DNA from: Aerophototrophica crusticola
Lineage (GTDB): Bacteria > Pseudomonadota > Alphaproteobacteria > Azospirillales > Azospirillaceae
Direction of reading: 5' to 3'
NCBI GenBank assembly: GCA_001939945.1
Contig: MOEB01000007.1
Coordinates: forward strand, 90,577 to 154,576
Length of the DNA: 64,000 bases
Notes under the pieces: generated by a model
Seen by the model: only the letters and a program-made list of their open reading frames with translations
The model's database searches: none
Told to the model about the DNA's origin: nothing
Made by a program: the position numbers and the translations under genes
Part shown: positions 53,344 through 61,526 of the stretch, piece after piece
How the letters are laid out: each line of letters starts with the position of its first letter
Position numbering within the stretch: position 1 is the first letter of the stretch

Positions 53344-54555
53344 TCAATCGCCGACGATGGCCCTGCCCTGGCCGATGTTCTGCACCCGGGCGGTGCCGGT
53401 GTGGCGGGAGACGTGGACGCTGCCGGCACCGGCGGCCAGCACCTCCGGGTTCTCCGCCGTGCCGTCGAAGGTGAACTCCGCCGCCCCCGTGGATGCCACC
53501 TTGAGGGGGGAGGCGGTGCCGCCGTTGATCCGTACCGTGCCGGCGCCGGGCAGGTCGGCCTTCACCGGGCCCTCCACCCGGTCCACGGTGACGTCGGCAT
53601 GGCCGGGGATGGACAGGGTCAGCCCGCTTTCCACCCGGCCCACATTCACTTCCGCGTTGCCGGCCACGTCCAGGCTCAGCGTGCCGGCCCGATCCACGGT
53701 CAGTTCCCCATGGCCGTGGGCGCTGAAGGACAGCTTGCCTTCCACCCGGTCGGCGGTGAAGGTCCCGGCCTCATGCACGGTGATGTTGGCATCCTGCAGG
53801 CGGCCGGCGGTGACGTCGCCGCGGCGCAGGTCCAGGGTCAGCTTGCCGTCGATGTTGCCGTCGATGGCCAGGTCGCCGGCCAGGCCGGTGATCTCCAGGC
53901 TCGCCTCATCCGGCACCACCAGCTTGATGTCGGCGCCGGGGATGTCGCCGCCGCGACCCACCAGGGTCAGGGTGCCGTCCACCACGCCGGTGCGCAGGGA
54001 TTCGCCGCCGCCCTCAACCTCCAGCCCCACCTTGTCGGCCCGGCGGCTCACCTCCACCCGCACGTCGCCGGTGATGTCCACCAGCCGCACGCCCCGGGGC
54101 GCGGTGAAGCTGGCCTTCAGGGCGCCGTCCTGGGCCTGGAGCCCGGCGGACAGGGCGGCCATGGCCTGGGCCTGGGCGCCGCGGGCCTGCTCGGCCGCGC
54201 GCAGCGCCTCCCGCCGGATCGCCTCCACGTCGCCGGTGCGCAGGCCTTCCTCCACCGCCCGGCGGATGGCGTCCGCGTCCACCCGCACCACGATCTCCCC
54301 CGGGGCGCCGGGCCCGCGGGGCGGGGCGGGCGGGGCCGGCGGGGCAGGGGGTGCCGGGACGTGGAAGGCGGCCCGGTCGGTGTCGAAGTCGAAATCCACG
54401 TCGAACCCCCGGTCCGACGACCCGCCGGCCATGATGCCCCAGCCCACCATGGCCAGGGTCACGGCCAGGGCCGCGACGCCCCCCGCGGGGATGCCGGGGT
54501 TCAGGCGCGGGCGGGCGGCGAGGGGGCTGGCATCCATGGGACGGGTCTTTCGCAT
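53344..54555 (-). CDS. Membrane-anchored beta-helix (DUF2807/DUF4097-like) protein
   Basis: A 403-residue protein with one N-terminal membrane segment (about residues 24-45), a Pro-rich hinge (repeated PPAPPAPP), a helical region (RRAVEEGLRTGDVEAIRREA) and then about 250 residues of short regular beta-strands (such as GDVTAGRLQDANITVHEAGTF), typical of the putative adhesin DUF2807/DUF4097 repeats. It would face the periplasm. Function unknown. ATG at 54555 or 54537. Confidence 0.75.
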   Translation of the reverse strand: MRKTRPMDASPLAARPRLNPGIPAGGVAALAVTLAMVGWGIMAGGSSDRGFDVDFDFDTDRAAFHVPAPPAPPAPPAPPRGPGAPGEIVVRVDADAIRRAVEEGLRTGDVEAIRREALRAAEQARGAQAQAMAALSAGLQAQDGALKASFTAPRGVRLVDITGDVRVEVSRRADKVGLEVEGGGESLRTGVVDGTLTLVGRGGDIPGADIKLVVPDEASLEITGLAGDLAIDGNIDGKLTLDLRRGDVTAGRLQDANITVHEAGTFTADRVEGKLSFSAHGHGELTVDRAGTLSLDVAGNAEVNVGRVESGLTLSIPGHADVTVDRVEGPVKADLPGAGTVRINGGTASPLKVASTGAAEFTFDGTAENPEVLAAGAGSVHVSRHTGTARVQNIGQGRAIVGD

Positions 54556-54759
54556 GGGAATGGCTCTACCCCGGGACTATGGCGCGGCCGTTGCGGCCTG
54601 TCCGCCGGCGTTGCACGGCATTTACAAAATTCACCGGGCCGTTACGCCCGGCCCCTGCCCATCATCGCCCTCCGCCCCGCCCGGGGCAAGCTTCCCCGGT
54701 CCGAAACCCGCGCGGGAGCGTTCCCACACCCACGGGGAAAAGGGGGAGGGCAACCGAGC

Positions 54760-55332
54760 ATGAGCACCGTCCTGGCGCGGCTGGCGCTGGTGATCTACGG
54801 GCTGGTCACCGGCTCGCTGCTGCTGATGGCCATGCTGTTCGTCGTCGGGGCCTGGTGGATGGTGGCCAAGGCCGCCCTGGGTGGCGAGAACGTGGTGGAG
54901 GTGATGCTCCGCTCCATCGGCCTGCTTGTCATCGCGCTGGCCGTGTTCGACGTGGCGAAGTTCCTCTGGGAGGAGGAGATCGTCCGGGACAAGGAACTGC
55001 GCTCCGCCACGGAGGCGCGGCGGACCCTGACCAAGTTCATGACCATCCTGGTCATCGCCGTCAGCCTGGAGGCGCTGGTCTTCATCTTCGACGCCGGCAA
55101 GGACGACGTGCGCACCGTGGTCTACCCGGCCATCCTGCTGGCCGTGGTGGTGCTGATGCTGGTGGGCATCGCCGCGCACCAGCGGCTGATGCGCTCCGCC
55201 GAGCAGATGGACCCCACCGCCGACCCGGACAGCGAGGCGATCCACCGGGAGGGGGACGACATCAAGGACCAGGCTGACGGCGACGACGCGCCCGTCAGCC
55301 CCTCATCCGCCAGCCCTGGGCATAGAGCCTGA
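54760..55332 (+). CDS. Four-helix integral membrane protein
   Basis: A 190-residue membrane protein with four hydrophobic segments (about 7-35, 48-65, 90-110, 119-140) and an acidic C-terminal tail (AIHREGDDIKDQADGDDA). The short motif FLWEEEIVRDKELR lies between helices two and three. No known family recognised. GGGGGAGGG precedes the ATG. Its 3' end overlaps the end of the convergent permease gene by 38 bases. Confidence 0.75.
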   Translation: MSTVLARLALVIYGLVTGSLLLMAMLFVVGAWWMVAKAALGGENVVEVMLRSIGLLVIALAVFDVAKFLWEEEIVRDKELRSATEARRTLTKFMTILVIAVSLEALVFIFDAGKDDVRTVVYPAILLAVVVLMLVGIAAHQRLMRSAEQMDPTADPDSEAIHREGDDIKDQADGDDAPVSPSSASPGHRA

Positions 55333-56122
55333 GGCACAGGGCCAGGAACACGGCACCAGTCCCGGCCACCACCAGGGCGGAGACGGCGGGGTCTTGCTGG
55401 CTGCTGCCCAGCAGGGCCCATCTGAAGCCGTCGATGGCATAGAAGATGGGGTTGGCCTGGACGATGGCGGCGAAGGCCGGGGGCATGGCGCTGACCGGGG
55501 CGAACAGGCCGGACAGGAAGCTGACCGGGACGAAGACGAAGGTGAAGAAGGCGGACATGTGGTCCCACTTCAGGCTGACCATGCCCGCCAGCACCCCCGC
55601 CAACCCCATCATCAGGGCGGCCCCGGCGGCGAACAGCAGGGCCGCCAGCGGGTGCGCCACCGGCATGGGCCAGAGCAGCAGCGACCCCAGCCACACGGCC
55701 GTGCCGCTGGCCAGGCCCGACAGCATGCCGGACAGGGCATAGGCGGGGACCACCTCCCGCGCGCCGACGGGGGCCATCAGCTGGTCGTTCACCATGCCCT
55801 CGATCTTGGCATAGAGCAGGCTGAAGCTGGTGTTCTCCGCCGCCCGCAGCAGCACCGACAGCATGACCAGGCCGGGTACCAGGAAGTCCAGCACCCGCTC
55901 GCCCGTGTCCGTCCCCCGCTCGGCGCCCAAGCCGAAATGGAAGCAGGTGAAATAGATCATCGCCATCACGGCGGGCGCCACCACCACCATGGCCGCCATC
56001 TTCCACACCCGCATCAGTTCCCGCCGCAACAGGGCCTGGAAACCCGGCAGGTGGAAGGCGGGGATCCGCCGGTCGATCTCCGGCCGGAAGGCGCCGGCGG
56101 GCAGGGTGGTGGGGTCCGGCAT
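55295..56122 (-). CDS. ABC-2 type transporter permease (downstream copy)
   Basis: A 275-residue permease with six hydrophobic segments. FLVPGLVMLSVLLRAAENTSFSLLYAKIEG and the loop FAPVSAMPPAFAAIVQANPIFYAIDGFRW are signatures of the ABC-2 (NodJ/DrrB-like) family of exporters of lipids, polysaccharides or drugs. It is a paralogue of the gene just upstream, and no ATPase gene is near. It may form a heterodimeric channel with that paralogue. Start codon ATG at 56122; no clear Shine-Dalgarno sequence, so translational coupling is possible. Confidence 0.87.
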   Translation of the reverse strand: MPDPTTLPAGAFRPEIDRRIPAFHLPGFQALLRRELMRVWKMAAMVVVAPAVMAMIYFTCFHFGLGAERGTDTGERVLDFLVPGLVMLSVLLRAAENTSFSLLYAKIEGMVNDQLMAPVGAREVVPAYALSGMLSGLASGTAVWLGSLLLWPMPVAHPLAALLFAAGAALMMGLAGVLAGMVSLKWDHMSAFFTFVFVPVSFLSGLFAPVSAMPPAFAAIVQANPIFYAIDGFRWALLGSSQQDPAVSALVVAGTGAVFLALCLRLYAQGWRMRG

Positions 56123-56163
56123 GGGGGGAGGGTTCCGCGGCGGGAAGGGTGGCGGGAAAGGGG

Positions 56164-56967
56164 TCAGGCCTTCAGCTTGTAGCCCTTGGCGATCATCCGC
56201 CAGGCGGCGAAGCCCAAGACGAGGTTGGCGCCCAGCATGACCAGGATGCCGGTGCCCAGGGTGCCGTCGGTCAGGCCGATGAAGCCGTAGCGGAAGCCGT
56301 CGATGAAATAGAAGAACGGGTTCAGGTGGGCCAGGAAGTGGAAGGTGGGTGGCACGCTTTCGATGGAATAGAAGGTGCCGGACAGGAAGGCCAGGGGCGT
56401 GACGACGAAGTTGGTCACCGCCGCCATGTGGTCGAACTTGTCCGCCCAGATGCCGCCGATCAGCCCCAGCAGGGCCAGCAGGGTGGCCGCGGCCACGGCG
56501 TGGAACAGGATGTAGCCCGGGTGCAGCACCGGCAGCGGCACCACCAGGGCGATGGCGGCCCAGGTCACCACCCCCACCAGCAGCCCGCGGATCAACCCGC
56601 CCAGCACATAGGCCAGCGTCAGCTCCGTCGCTGACAGGGGCGGCATCAGCACGTCCACGATGTTGCCCTGCACCTTGCTGACCAGCATGGAGCTGCTGGC
56701 GTTGGCAAATGCGTTCTGGGTGATGGCCATCATGATCAGGCCGGGGGCCAGGAATTCCATGTAGGGCACGCCGCCCACGGTGCGCACCACCCCGCCCAGG
56801 GCCAGGGCGAAGACGGCGTAGAACAGCAGCGTCGTCACCACGGGGGCGGCGATGGTCTGCACCCAGACCTTCAGGAAGCGCCGGACCTCCTTGCGCACCA
56901 GGGTCTGGAACCCCACCCAGTTGACGGCGCCGACGGCGCGCGGCATGGGGAAGCTGGTCTCGCTCAT
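56164..56967 (-). CDS. ABC-2 type transporter permease (upstream copy)
   Basis: A 267-residue permease with six hydrophobic segments and the same plan as its neighbour: YMEFLAPGLIMMAITQNAFANASSSMLVSKVQG and the late SIESVPPTFHFLAHLNPFFYFIDGFRYGF. By pattern it belongs to the ABC-2 permeases near lipid or capsule exporters. It lies 41 bases before the paralogue and is divergent from recX. GAGG precedes the start. Confidence 0.87.
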   Translation of the reverse strand: MSETSFPMPRAVGAVNWVGFQTLVRKEVRRFLKVWVQTIAAPVVTTLLFYAVFALALGGVVRTVGGVPYMEFLAPGLIMMAITQNAFANASSSMLVSKVQGNIVDVLMPPLSATELTLAYVLGGLIRGLLVGVVTWAAIALVVPLPVLHPGYILFHAVAAATLLALLGLIGGIWADKFDHMAAVTNFVVTPLAFLSGTFYSIESVPPTFHFLAHLNPFFYFIDGFRYGFIGLTDGTLGTGILVMLGANLVLGFAAWRMIAKGYKLKA

Positions 56968-57091
56968 CGGGATACCTCGGGGCCTCGGGCGGGCGGCACC
57001 CTAGCGGAGCGGCGGGGACGGGGCAACCGCGGGTGGGGTTTTGGCAGGGATGCGGCGGTCCGGCCGCCAGGGTGCGATGATGGGGAACGGG

Positions 57092-57676
57092 ATGGACGAG
57101 GGACGCAAGCCGCCGCCGAAGCGCAAGCAGCCGCGCAAGGTCTCGCCCGAGTACCTGGAGCGGTCGGCGCTGCATTACCTGGAGCGCTATGCCAGCAGCA
57201 GCGCGAACCTGCGCCGGGTGCTGCTGCGCAAGGTCCAGGCCTCCGCCCGGGCGCACGGCACCGACCCGGAGGAGGGAACGCGCTGGGTGGAGGACCTGCT
57301 GGCCCGTTACCGGCGGAGCGGCCTCTTGGACGACAAGGCCTATGCGGAGATGAAGGCCGGCGGCCTGCAACGCCGCGGCGGCTCCACCCGCAGCATCCGG
57401 CAGAAGCTGGCCGCGAAGGGCGTGGACCCGGACCTGGTGGAACAGGCGGTGGGCGGCCTTGAGGGGGCAGAGAGCGGGGAGGCCGACCTGGCCGCCGCCA
57501 TCGCCTATGCCAAGCGCCGCCGCATCGGCCCCTTCCGGGTGGAGCGCCCGGGCCGGGAAGGGGAAGACCCCCGCGCCCGCCGCGACAAAGACCTGTCCGC
57601 CATGGCCCGCGCCGGCTTCGACCTGGACACGGCCCGGCGCGTGCTGGAGGCGGAGGACCCGGAAAGCCTGCTTTGA
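57092..57676 (+). CDS. recX: RecX-family regulatory protein
   Basis: A 194-residue protein with the RecX fold of tandem three-helix repeats: EYLERSALHYLERYASSSANLRRVLLRK, VEDLLARYRRSGLLDDKAYAEMKAG, and IRQKLAAKGVDPDLVEQAV. RecX restrains RecA filaments. recA is not adjacent. The start is uncertain: ATG at 57092 after GGGGAACGGG is used, with 57050, 57077 and 57080 as alternatives. A hairpin of the ACGGAC family follows. Confidence 0.87.
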   Translation: MDEGRKPPPKRKQPRKVSPEYLERSALHYLERYASSSANLRRVLLRKVQASARAHGTDPEEGTRWVEDLLARYRRSGLLDDKAYAEMKAGGLQRRGGSTRSIRQKLAAKGVDPDLVEQAVGGLEGAESGEADLAAAIAYAKRRRIGPFRVERPGREGEDPRARRDKDLSAMARAGFDLDTARRVLEAEDPESLL

Positions 57677-57693
57677 TGCCCGTGTGCGCATTC

Positions 57694-57831
57694 AACATGC
57701 ACGAACACGCACGAAACATTCACGGACACGCACAAGAGAAGAATGCCTGCGGCGCTCAGGTGCCGGCGAAACGGCTCGGCGCATGGCACCCGTGCGTGTC
57801 CGTGAGTGGATGGTGCGTGTCCGTGCGTGTT
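57694..57831. repeat. ACGCAC/ACGGAC-word long hairpin, copy D
   Basis: Arms 57694-57733 and 57792-57831 are reverse complements at about 32 of 40 positions. Words here are ACGAAC, ACGCAC and ACGGAC rather than ACGGAC throughout, yet pairing is kept. The loop of 58 bases has ATGCCTGCGGCGCTCAGGTG, close to copy C. It lies between the convergent recX and MscS genes. Confidence 0.78.
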
Positions 57832-57868
57832 GCCGGGAACCCGGCAGCGGTCAGGGCGGCACCCCCCC

Positions 57869-60208
57869 TCAATCCACCGCCCCTTGCGCCGCGGCCAGGG
57901 CGAGGGTCTTGGGGTCGGCCTTTTCCGGCAGGCCGCCGGCGATATGGACCGTGCGCTGCGGGAACGGGATGTTGATGCCCAGCTCGTCGAAGCGCTTCTT
58001 CATGCGGCGGTTGAACTCCCGCCCCACGGTCCATTGCTGGATGGGGCGGGTCTTGATGCGGGCCTTCACCAGCACGGCGCTGTCCTGGAAGGCGTCCACC
58101 CCCGCCACGTCCAGGGGCGCCAGGATCAGGGGCGCGTATTTCGGGTCCTGGCGCATGCCCTCCGCGATCTCCCCCAGCACCTGCACCACCCGGTCCGTGT
58201 CCTCCCGGTAGTCCACGGTCACGTTCAGCACGGCGAAGCTGAAGTCCTTGGTCAGGTTGCTGACGGTGGTGACGGAGCTGAAGGGCACCGTGTGGACGGC
58301 ACCGTTATAGTCGCGCAGGCGGATGGTACGGATGGTGATGCCCTCCACCACGCCGCCCAGGGCGCCCAGGTTGACCACGTCGCCGATGCTGATCGTGTCC
58401 TCGAACAGGATGAACAGGCCGGTGATGACGTCCTTCACCAGGGTCTGGGCGCCGAAGCCGATGGCCAGGCCCACCACGCCGGCGCCGGCCAGCAGCGGGG
58501 CGATGTCCAGCCCCAGTTCAGACAGGGTGGTCAGGATGACGATGGTCAGCAGCAGCACCATGAAGGCGTTGCGCAGCAGGGGCAGCAGGGTGCGGACCCG
58601 GGCGCTGCGCTGGACCACTTGGCCGCTGGTGTCCGTGGCGGTCAGGTAGCGCTCGATGGCGCCGCTCACCACCTCCCACGCCACCAACGCGAAGACGATG
58701 ATGAAGGTGATGGAGACGAGGCTGCCGCTCACCCGCTGGCCCACCGGCGTGGCCAGCCAGCCCAGGCTGTCGATGCCCCAGGCCTCCAGCACCACCATGG
58801 CGACGACGAAGGAGACGAAGCCCTTCAGCACGCGGTTCAGGATGGGCAGGTAGCGGTTGGCACGCTGCTCCAGCCTTGGATACTGGCTTTTCAGGTCGGG
58901 GGCGACGCGGAAGCCGCGGGCCACCAGCCTGTCCACGCCGCGGGAAACCAGCCGGCCCACCACCAGCGCCACCAGGGTCACCAGCGTGGCGCGCAGCACG
59001 TATTCGAAGCCGCCCTCGATGTCCAAGGCCCAGATGCCGTAGATCACCACGATGTAGAGGATGGCCAGCACGTGCCAGACCTCCGCCAGCCGGCGGCGGG
59101 CGGCGTTCCAGGCCTGTCGGGGCTCCCGCTTGGCGCCCGTGGTGGCGGTGACGCTGACCGGCGGGTGGTCGCCCGTGGACTCCCCCGCCACGGCGGCGGC
59201 CAGGGCGACGTCGGCCGGGTCCTGGGTGCCCGGTTCCAGCCGGCGGGTGCCGCGCAGCCAGTCGGCGAAGGCGTGCCGGTTCTGCAGCACCAGCACCACC
59301 AGCATGGCCGCCACTACCAGCCCCACCAGTTTCAGCAGGGCGGCATAGGGGCGTGACGGCAAGCCCAGGAACAGGGCGGCCTGGGCGATGAAATAGCCGT
59401 AGACGGCGGTGAAGGCGATGCGGCGGACCCAGATCACCAGGTAATGCGCCGTCTCGTCCGACACCTTCAGCAGCCGCAGGTTCGGCCCGCTCGGCGACAG
59501 GGGCACGCGCGCCGCGATCATGACCAGCTGGACGACGATGCTGGCGCTGATGAAGGCCAGGGCCGCCTGGCTGACCACCTTGGGCGGGTTGGTGACCGCC
59601 AGCACGCCATAGCCCGCGGCCACGAAGGCCACCGCGGGCAACAGGTCCATCAGCACCCGCACGAACAGCAGGGGCAGCCGCGACCAGACGCCGTTGGCCG
59701 GCCGGGCGGACAGGGCCCGGCGCGGGCGGGCCAGCAACCACAGCATCAGGAACCGGGCCACATAGCCCGCCGCCACCACCACCACCAGTTCCAGGAACAG
59801 CCGGGCCCAGGTGGCGCGCTTGGCGGGGTCCTGCACCTGCTGGTTCAGCCAGCGCAACGCCCGGGGCGTGTCCACCAGGGCGCGGCCGGCGGCGCTGATC
59901 TCCGCGCTCACATCCTCCGCCCGGTCGGACAGGGTGGTCAGGATACGGGTGCCGAAGGTTTCCGGCGGGGTGTCATCGGCCGCCTTCTGGGCCTCGGACA
60001 GGGTCTTGAGCTGCTTGACCAGGGCGGCCCGCTGGCCCTCGTCCTCCAGGGTGTGGACCAAGCTGTCGATCTGCTTGGGGTCCACCTCCGCCGCCGGGGC
60101 GGGCTTGGACGGCGCGGGCACGGGCACCTGGGCCGGGGACGGCAGGGTTCCCAGCAGCAGCAGGATCAGGGAAAGCGCCGGCAGGCACAGGCGGCGGACG
60201 CGGGACAT
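57869..60208 (-). CDS. Large mechanosensitive channel of the MscS family
   Basis: A 779-residue channel. Signal peptide (about 1-26), a periplasmic helical domain (about 40-145), about nine to ten further transmembrane segments (from 145), then the MscS core: LLAGAGVVGLAIGFGAQTLVKDVITGLFILFEDTISIGDVV (pore helix with the conserved glycines/alanines) and the C-terminal cytoplasmic domain. This is the YbiO/YjeP-size class. It opens under membrane tension and protects against osmotic down-shock. Confidence 0.93.
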   Translation of the reverse strand: MSRVRRLCLPALSLILLLLGTLPSPAQVPVPAPSKPAPAAEVDPKQIDSLVHTLEDEGQRAALVKQLKTLSEAQKAADDTPPETFGTRILTTLSDRAEDVSAEISAAGRALVDTPRALRWLNQQVQDPAKRATWARLFLELVVVVAAGYVARFLMLWLLARPRRALSARPANGVWSRLPLLFVRVLMDLLPAVAFVAAGYGVLAVTNPPKVVSQAALAFISASIVVQLVMIAARVPLSPSGPNLRLLKVSDETAHYLVIWVRRIAFTAVYGYFIAQAALFLGLPSRPYAALLKLVGLVVAAMLVVLVLQNRHAFADWLRGTRRLEPGTQDPADVALAAAVAGESTGDHPPVSVTATTGAKREPRQAWNAARRRLAEVWHVLAILYIVVIYGIWALDIEGGFEYVLRATLVTLVALVVGRLVSRGVDRLVARGFRVAPDLKSQYPRLEQRANRYLPILNRVLKGFVSFVVAMVVLEAWGIDSLGWLATPVGQRVSGSLVSITFIIVFALVAWEVVSGAIERYLTATDTSGQVVQRSARVRTLLPLLRNAFMVLLLTIVILTTLSELGLDIAPLLAGAGVVGLAIGFGAQTLVKDVITGLFILFEDTISIGDVVNLGALGGVVEGITIRTIRLRDYNGAVHTVPFSSVTTVSNLTKDFSFAVLNVTVDYREDTDRVVQVLGEIAEGMRQDPKYAPLILAPLDVAGVDAFQDSAVLVKARIKTRPIQQWTVGREFNRRMKKRFDELGINIPFPQRTVHIAGGLPEKADPKTLALAAAQGAVD

Positions 60209-60428
60209 TCGGTCAGCCCATCCAACGGTTGCGGTCGAAAAACGGGCGGGAGGTTAGACGCCAAAGCGCGCCATGCCAACAAGCCGAATGCCAGTGTCTC
60301 CGGATGGTGCTAAAGGCCAAGGCTTGCGGAGGCCGCGACCATGACCGCATCCCCCCTCGCCCCAGCCGGCGGCCGACGCTATGTTACGGGGCCGAGCGCA
60401 TCTTGACGACGTGAAGAAGGCCGATCCC

Positions 60429-61088
60429 ATGGCACCCGACGACCAGAACCCCCTCCCCAACGCCAAGCTGGTGGAGAGCAAGCAGAAATGGGCCGAGGAC
60501 GGGCGCCTGCTGACCGGCGCCCCGGTCCCGCCGGAGCAGCGCCTTCCACCCGGCCAGCGGGAGGTAAAGAACTGGCCGGTGCTGGACCTTGGCATCCAGC
60601 CGGAGATCGCCACCGGCGACTGGGAACTGGCCATCGACGGGCTGGTGGAGAACCCGGTGACGTGGCGCTGGGCCGACTTCCAGGCCCAGCCGCAGGTGCA
60701 GGAGGTGTCGGACATCCACTGCGTCACCGCCTGGTCCCGCTACGACAACCGGTGGGAAGGCGTGTCCGCCGCCCACATCCTGGCCACCGTGCGGCCGAAG
60801 CCGGAGGCGCGGCACATCGTCTTCCACTCCTACGACAGCTACACCACCAATGTCCGGCTGGACGTGTTCGCCGACAGCGACGTGCTGCTGGCCCATAGCT
60901 GGGAGGGCAAGCCCCTGACGACGGAGCATGGCGGCCCGGTGCGGGTGATCATCCCCAAATTCTATTTCTGGAAATCCGCCAAGTGGCTGAAGCGCATCGA
61001 GTTCGTGGCCGAGGACCAGCCCGGCTTCTGGGAACTGCGCGGCTACCACAATGAGGGGAACCCCTGGACCGAGGAGCGCTATTCCTGA
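60429..61088 (+). CDS. Sulfite oxidase-like molybdopterin oxidoreductase
   Basis: A 219-residue protein of the small sulfite-oxidase-fold family with the Mo-ligand cysteine at Cys98 in VSDIHCVTAWSRYDN. Unlike periplasmic MsrP/YedY it has no twin-arginine signal peptide and no YedZ partner next to it. It is likely a cytoplasmic molybdoenzyme of unknown substrate. ATG at 60429 follows AAGAAGG; the frame continues 16 codons upstream without similarity. Confidence 0.88.
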   Translation: MAPDDQNPLPNAKLVESKQKWAEDGRLLTGAPVPPEQRLPPGQREVKNWPVLDLGIQPEIATGDWELAIDGLVENPVTWRWADFQAQPQVQEVSDIHCVTAWSRYDNRWEGVSAAHILATVRPKPEARHIVFHSYDSYTTNVRLDVFADSDVLLAHSWEGKPLTTEHGGPVRVIIPKFYFWKSAKWLKRIEFVAEDQPGFWELRGYHNEGNPWTEERYS

Positions 61089-61119
61089 GGGATGGTCTTT
61101 CCCGCGCTCGTTGTGGGCG

Positions 61120-61148
61120 TTGCGGGGCGAGGCGATCGGGTCTATATT
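61120..61148 (+). promoter_or_regulatory. Predicted sigma-70 promoter of the 61155-61345 RNA
   Basis: TTGCGG at 61120-61125 and TATATT at 61143-61148 with a spacing of exactly 17 bases, one of the best promoter matches in the window. No protein-coding gene follows at the expected distance; the first structure downstream is the hairpin of the candidate RNA. Confidence 0.65.
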
Positions 61149-61154
61149 CTAGAA

Positions 61155-61345
61155 GGGAAAGGCGGGGTGGTGTTGGCGCACCACCCCGCCCGCTCCTAGG
61201 TCCGCTCGATCAGGAAAACGAGGCTCACCGAGCGTCGTCTCCAGACCGGAAAACGGAGCACCAAGAGGAACGGCATTCTCCTCATGCCATTTCTCCCTGT
61301 AGGCGGCGGGTTCGGGACCCATTCCCGGCCCGCCGTTCCCTTTTC
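61155..61345 (+). ncRNA. Candidate small RNA locus with hairpins at both ends
   Basis: About 190 bases from the predicted start to a terminator. 5' hairpin: 12-bp perfect stem, 61161-61172 with 61179-61190. 3' hairpin: GGCGGG (61305-61310) with CCCGCC (61329-61334) and an inner stem, followed by GTTCCCTTTTC. The two ends are themselves inverted repeats: CTAGAAGGGAAAGGCGGG at 61149-61166 and CCCGCCGTTCCCTTTTCTAG at 61329-61348. A GAGGA/TCCTC stem (61265-61280) presents pyrimidine-rich anti-Shine-Dalgarno-like sequence. A known RNA family was not recognised. The opposite strand also looks expressed, see the small ORF. Confidence 0.55.
61196..61285 (-). CDS. Possible 29-residue micro-protein on the opposite strand
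   Basis: Starts ATG at 61285, preceded by AGGGAGA seven bases upstream, begins MRRMPFLLVL and ends at TAG 61196-61198; it is very basic and hydrophobic, with about seven arginines. On this strand the 61161-61190 hairpin is followed by TTTCCCTTCT and would be its terminator. No promoter was found for this strand. It is shorter than usual gene finders accept and could be chance within a structured RNA locus. Confidence 0.35.
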   Translation of the reverse strand: MRRMPFLLVLRFPVWRRRSVSLVFLIERT

Positions 61346-61526
61346 TAGCGCATACACTTTCAAGCGCCCATGATTATGCGCGCGCTGGATGCAATCCGGT
61401 TAGGCCGGGGCCATGCGGCCCCGCCTGCGACGCGGGGACGCAAGAACTGCGCTTGTCCGGGGGTGGGGTCCGCGACCATATCGCGACGGAACTTTTTCCC
61501 CAGACAGCCCCGGCAGGACAGGCCCC

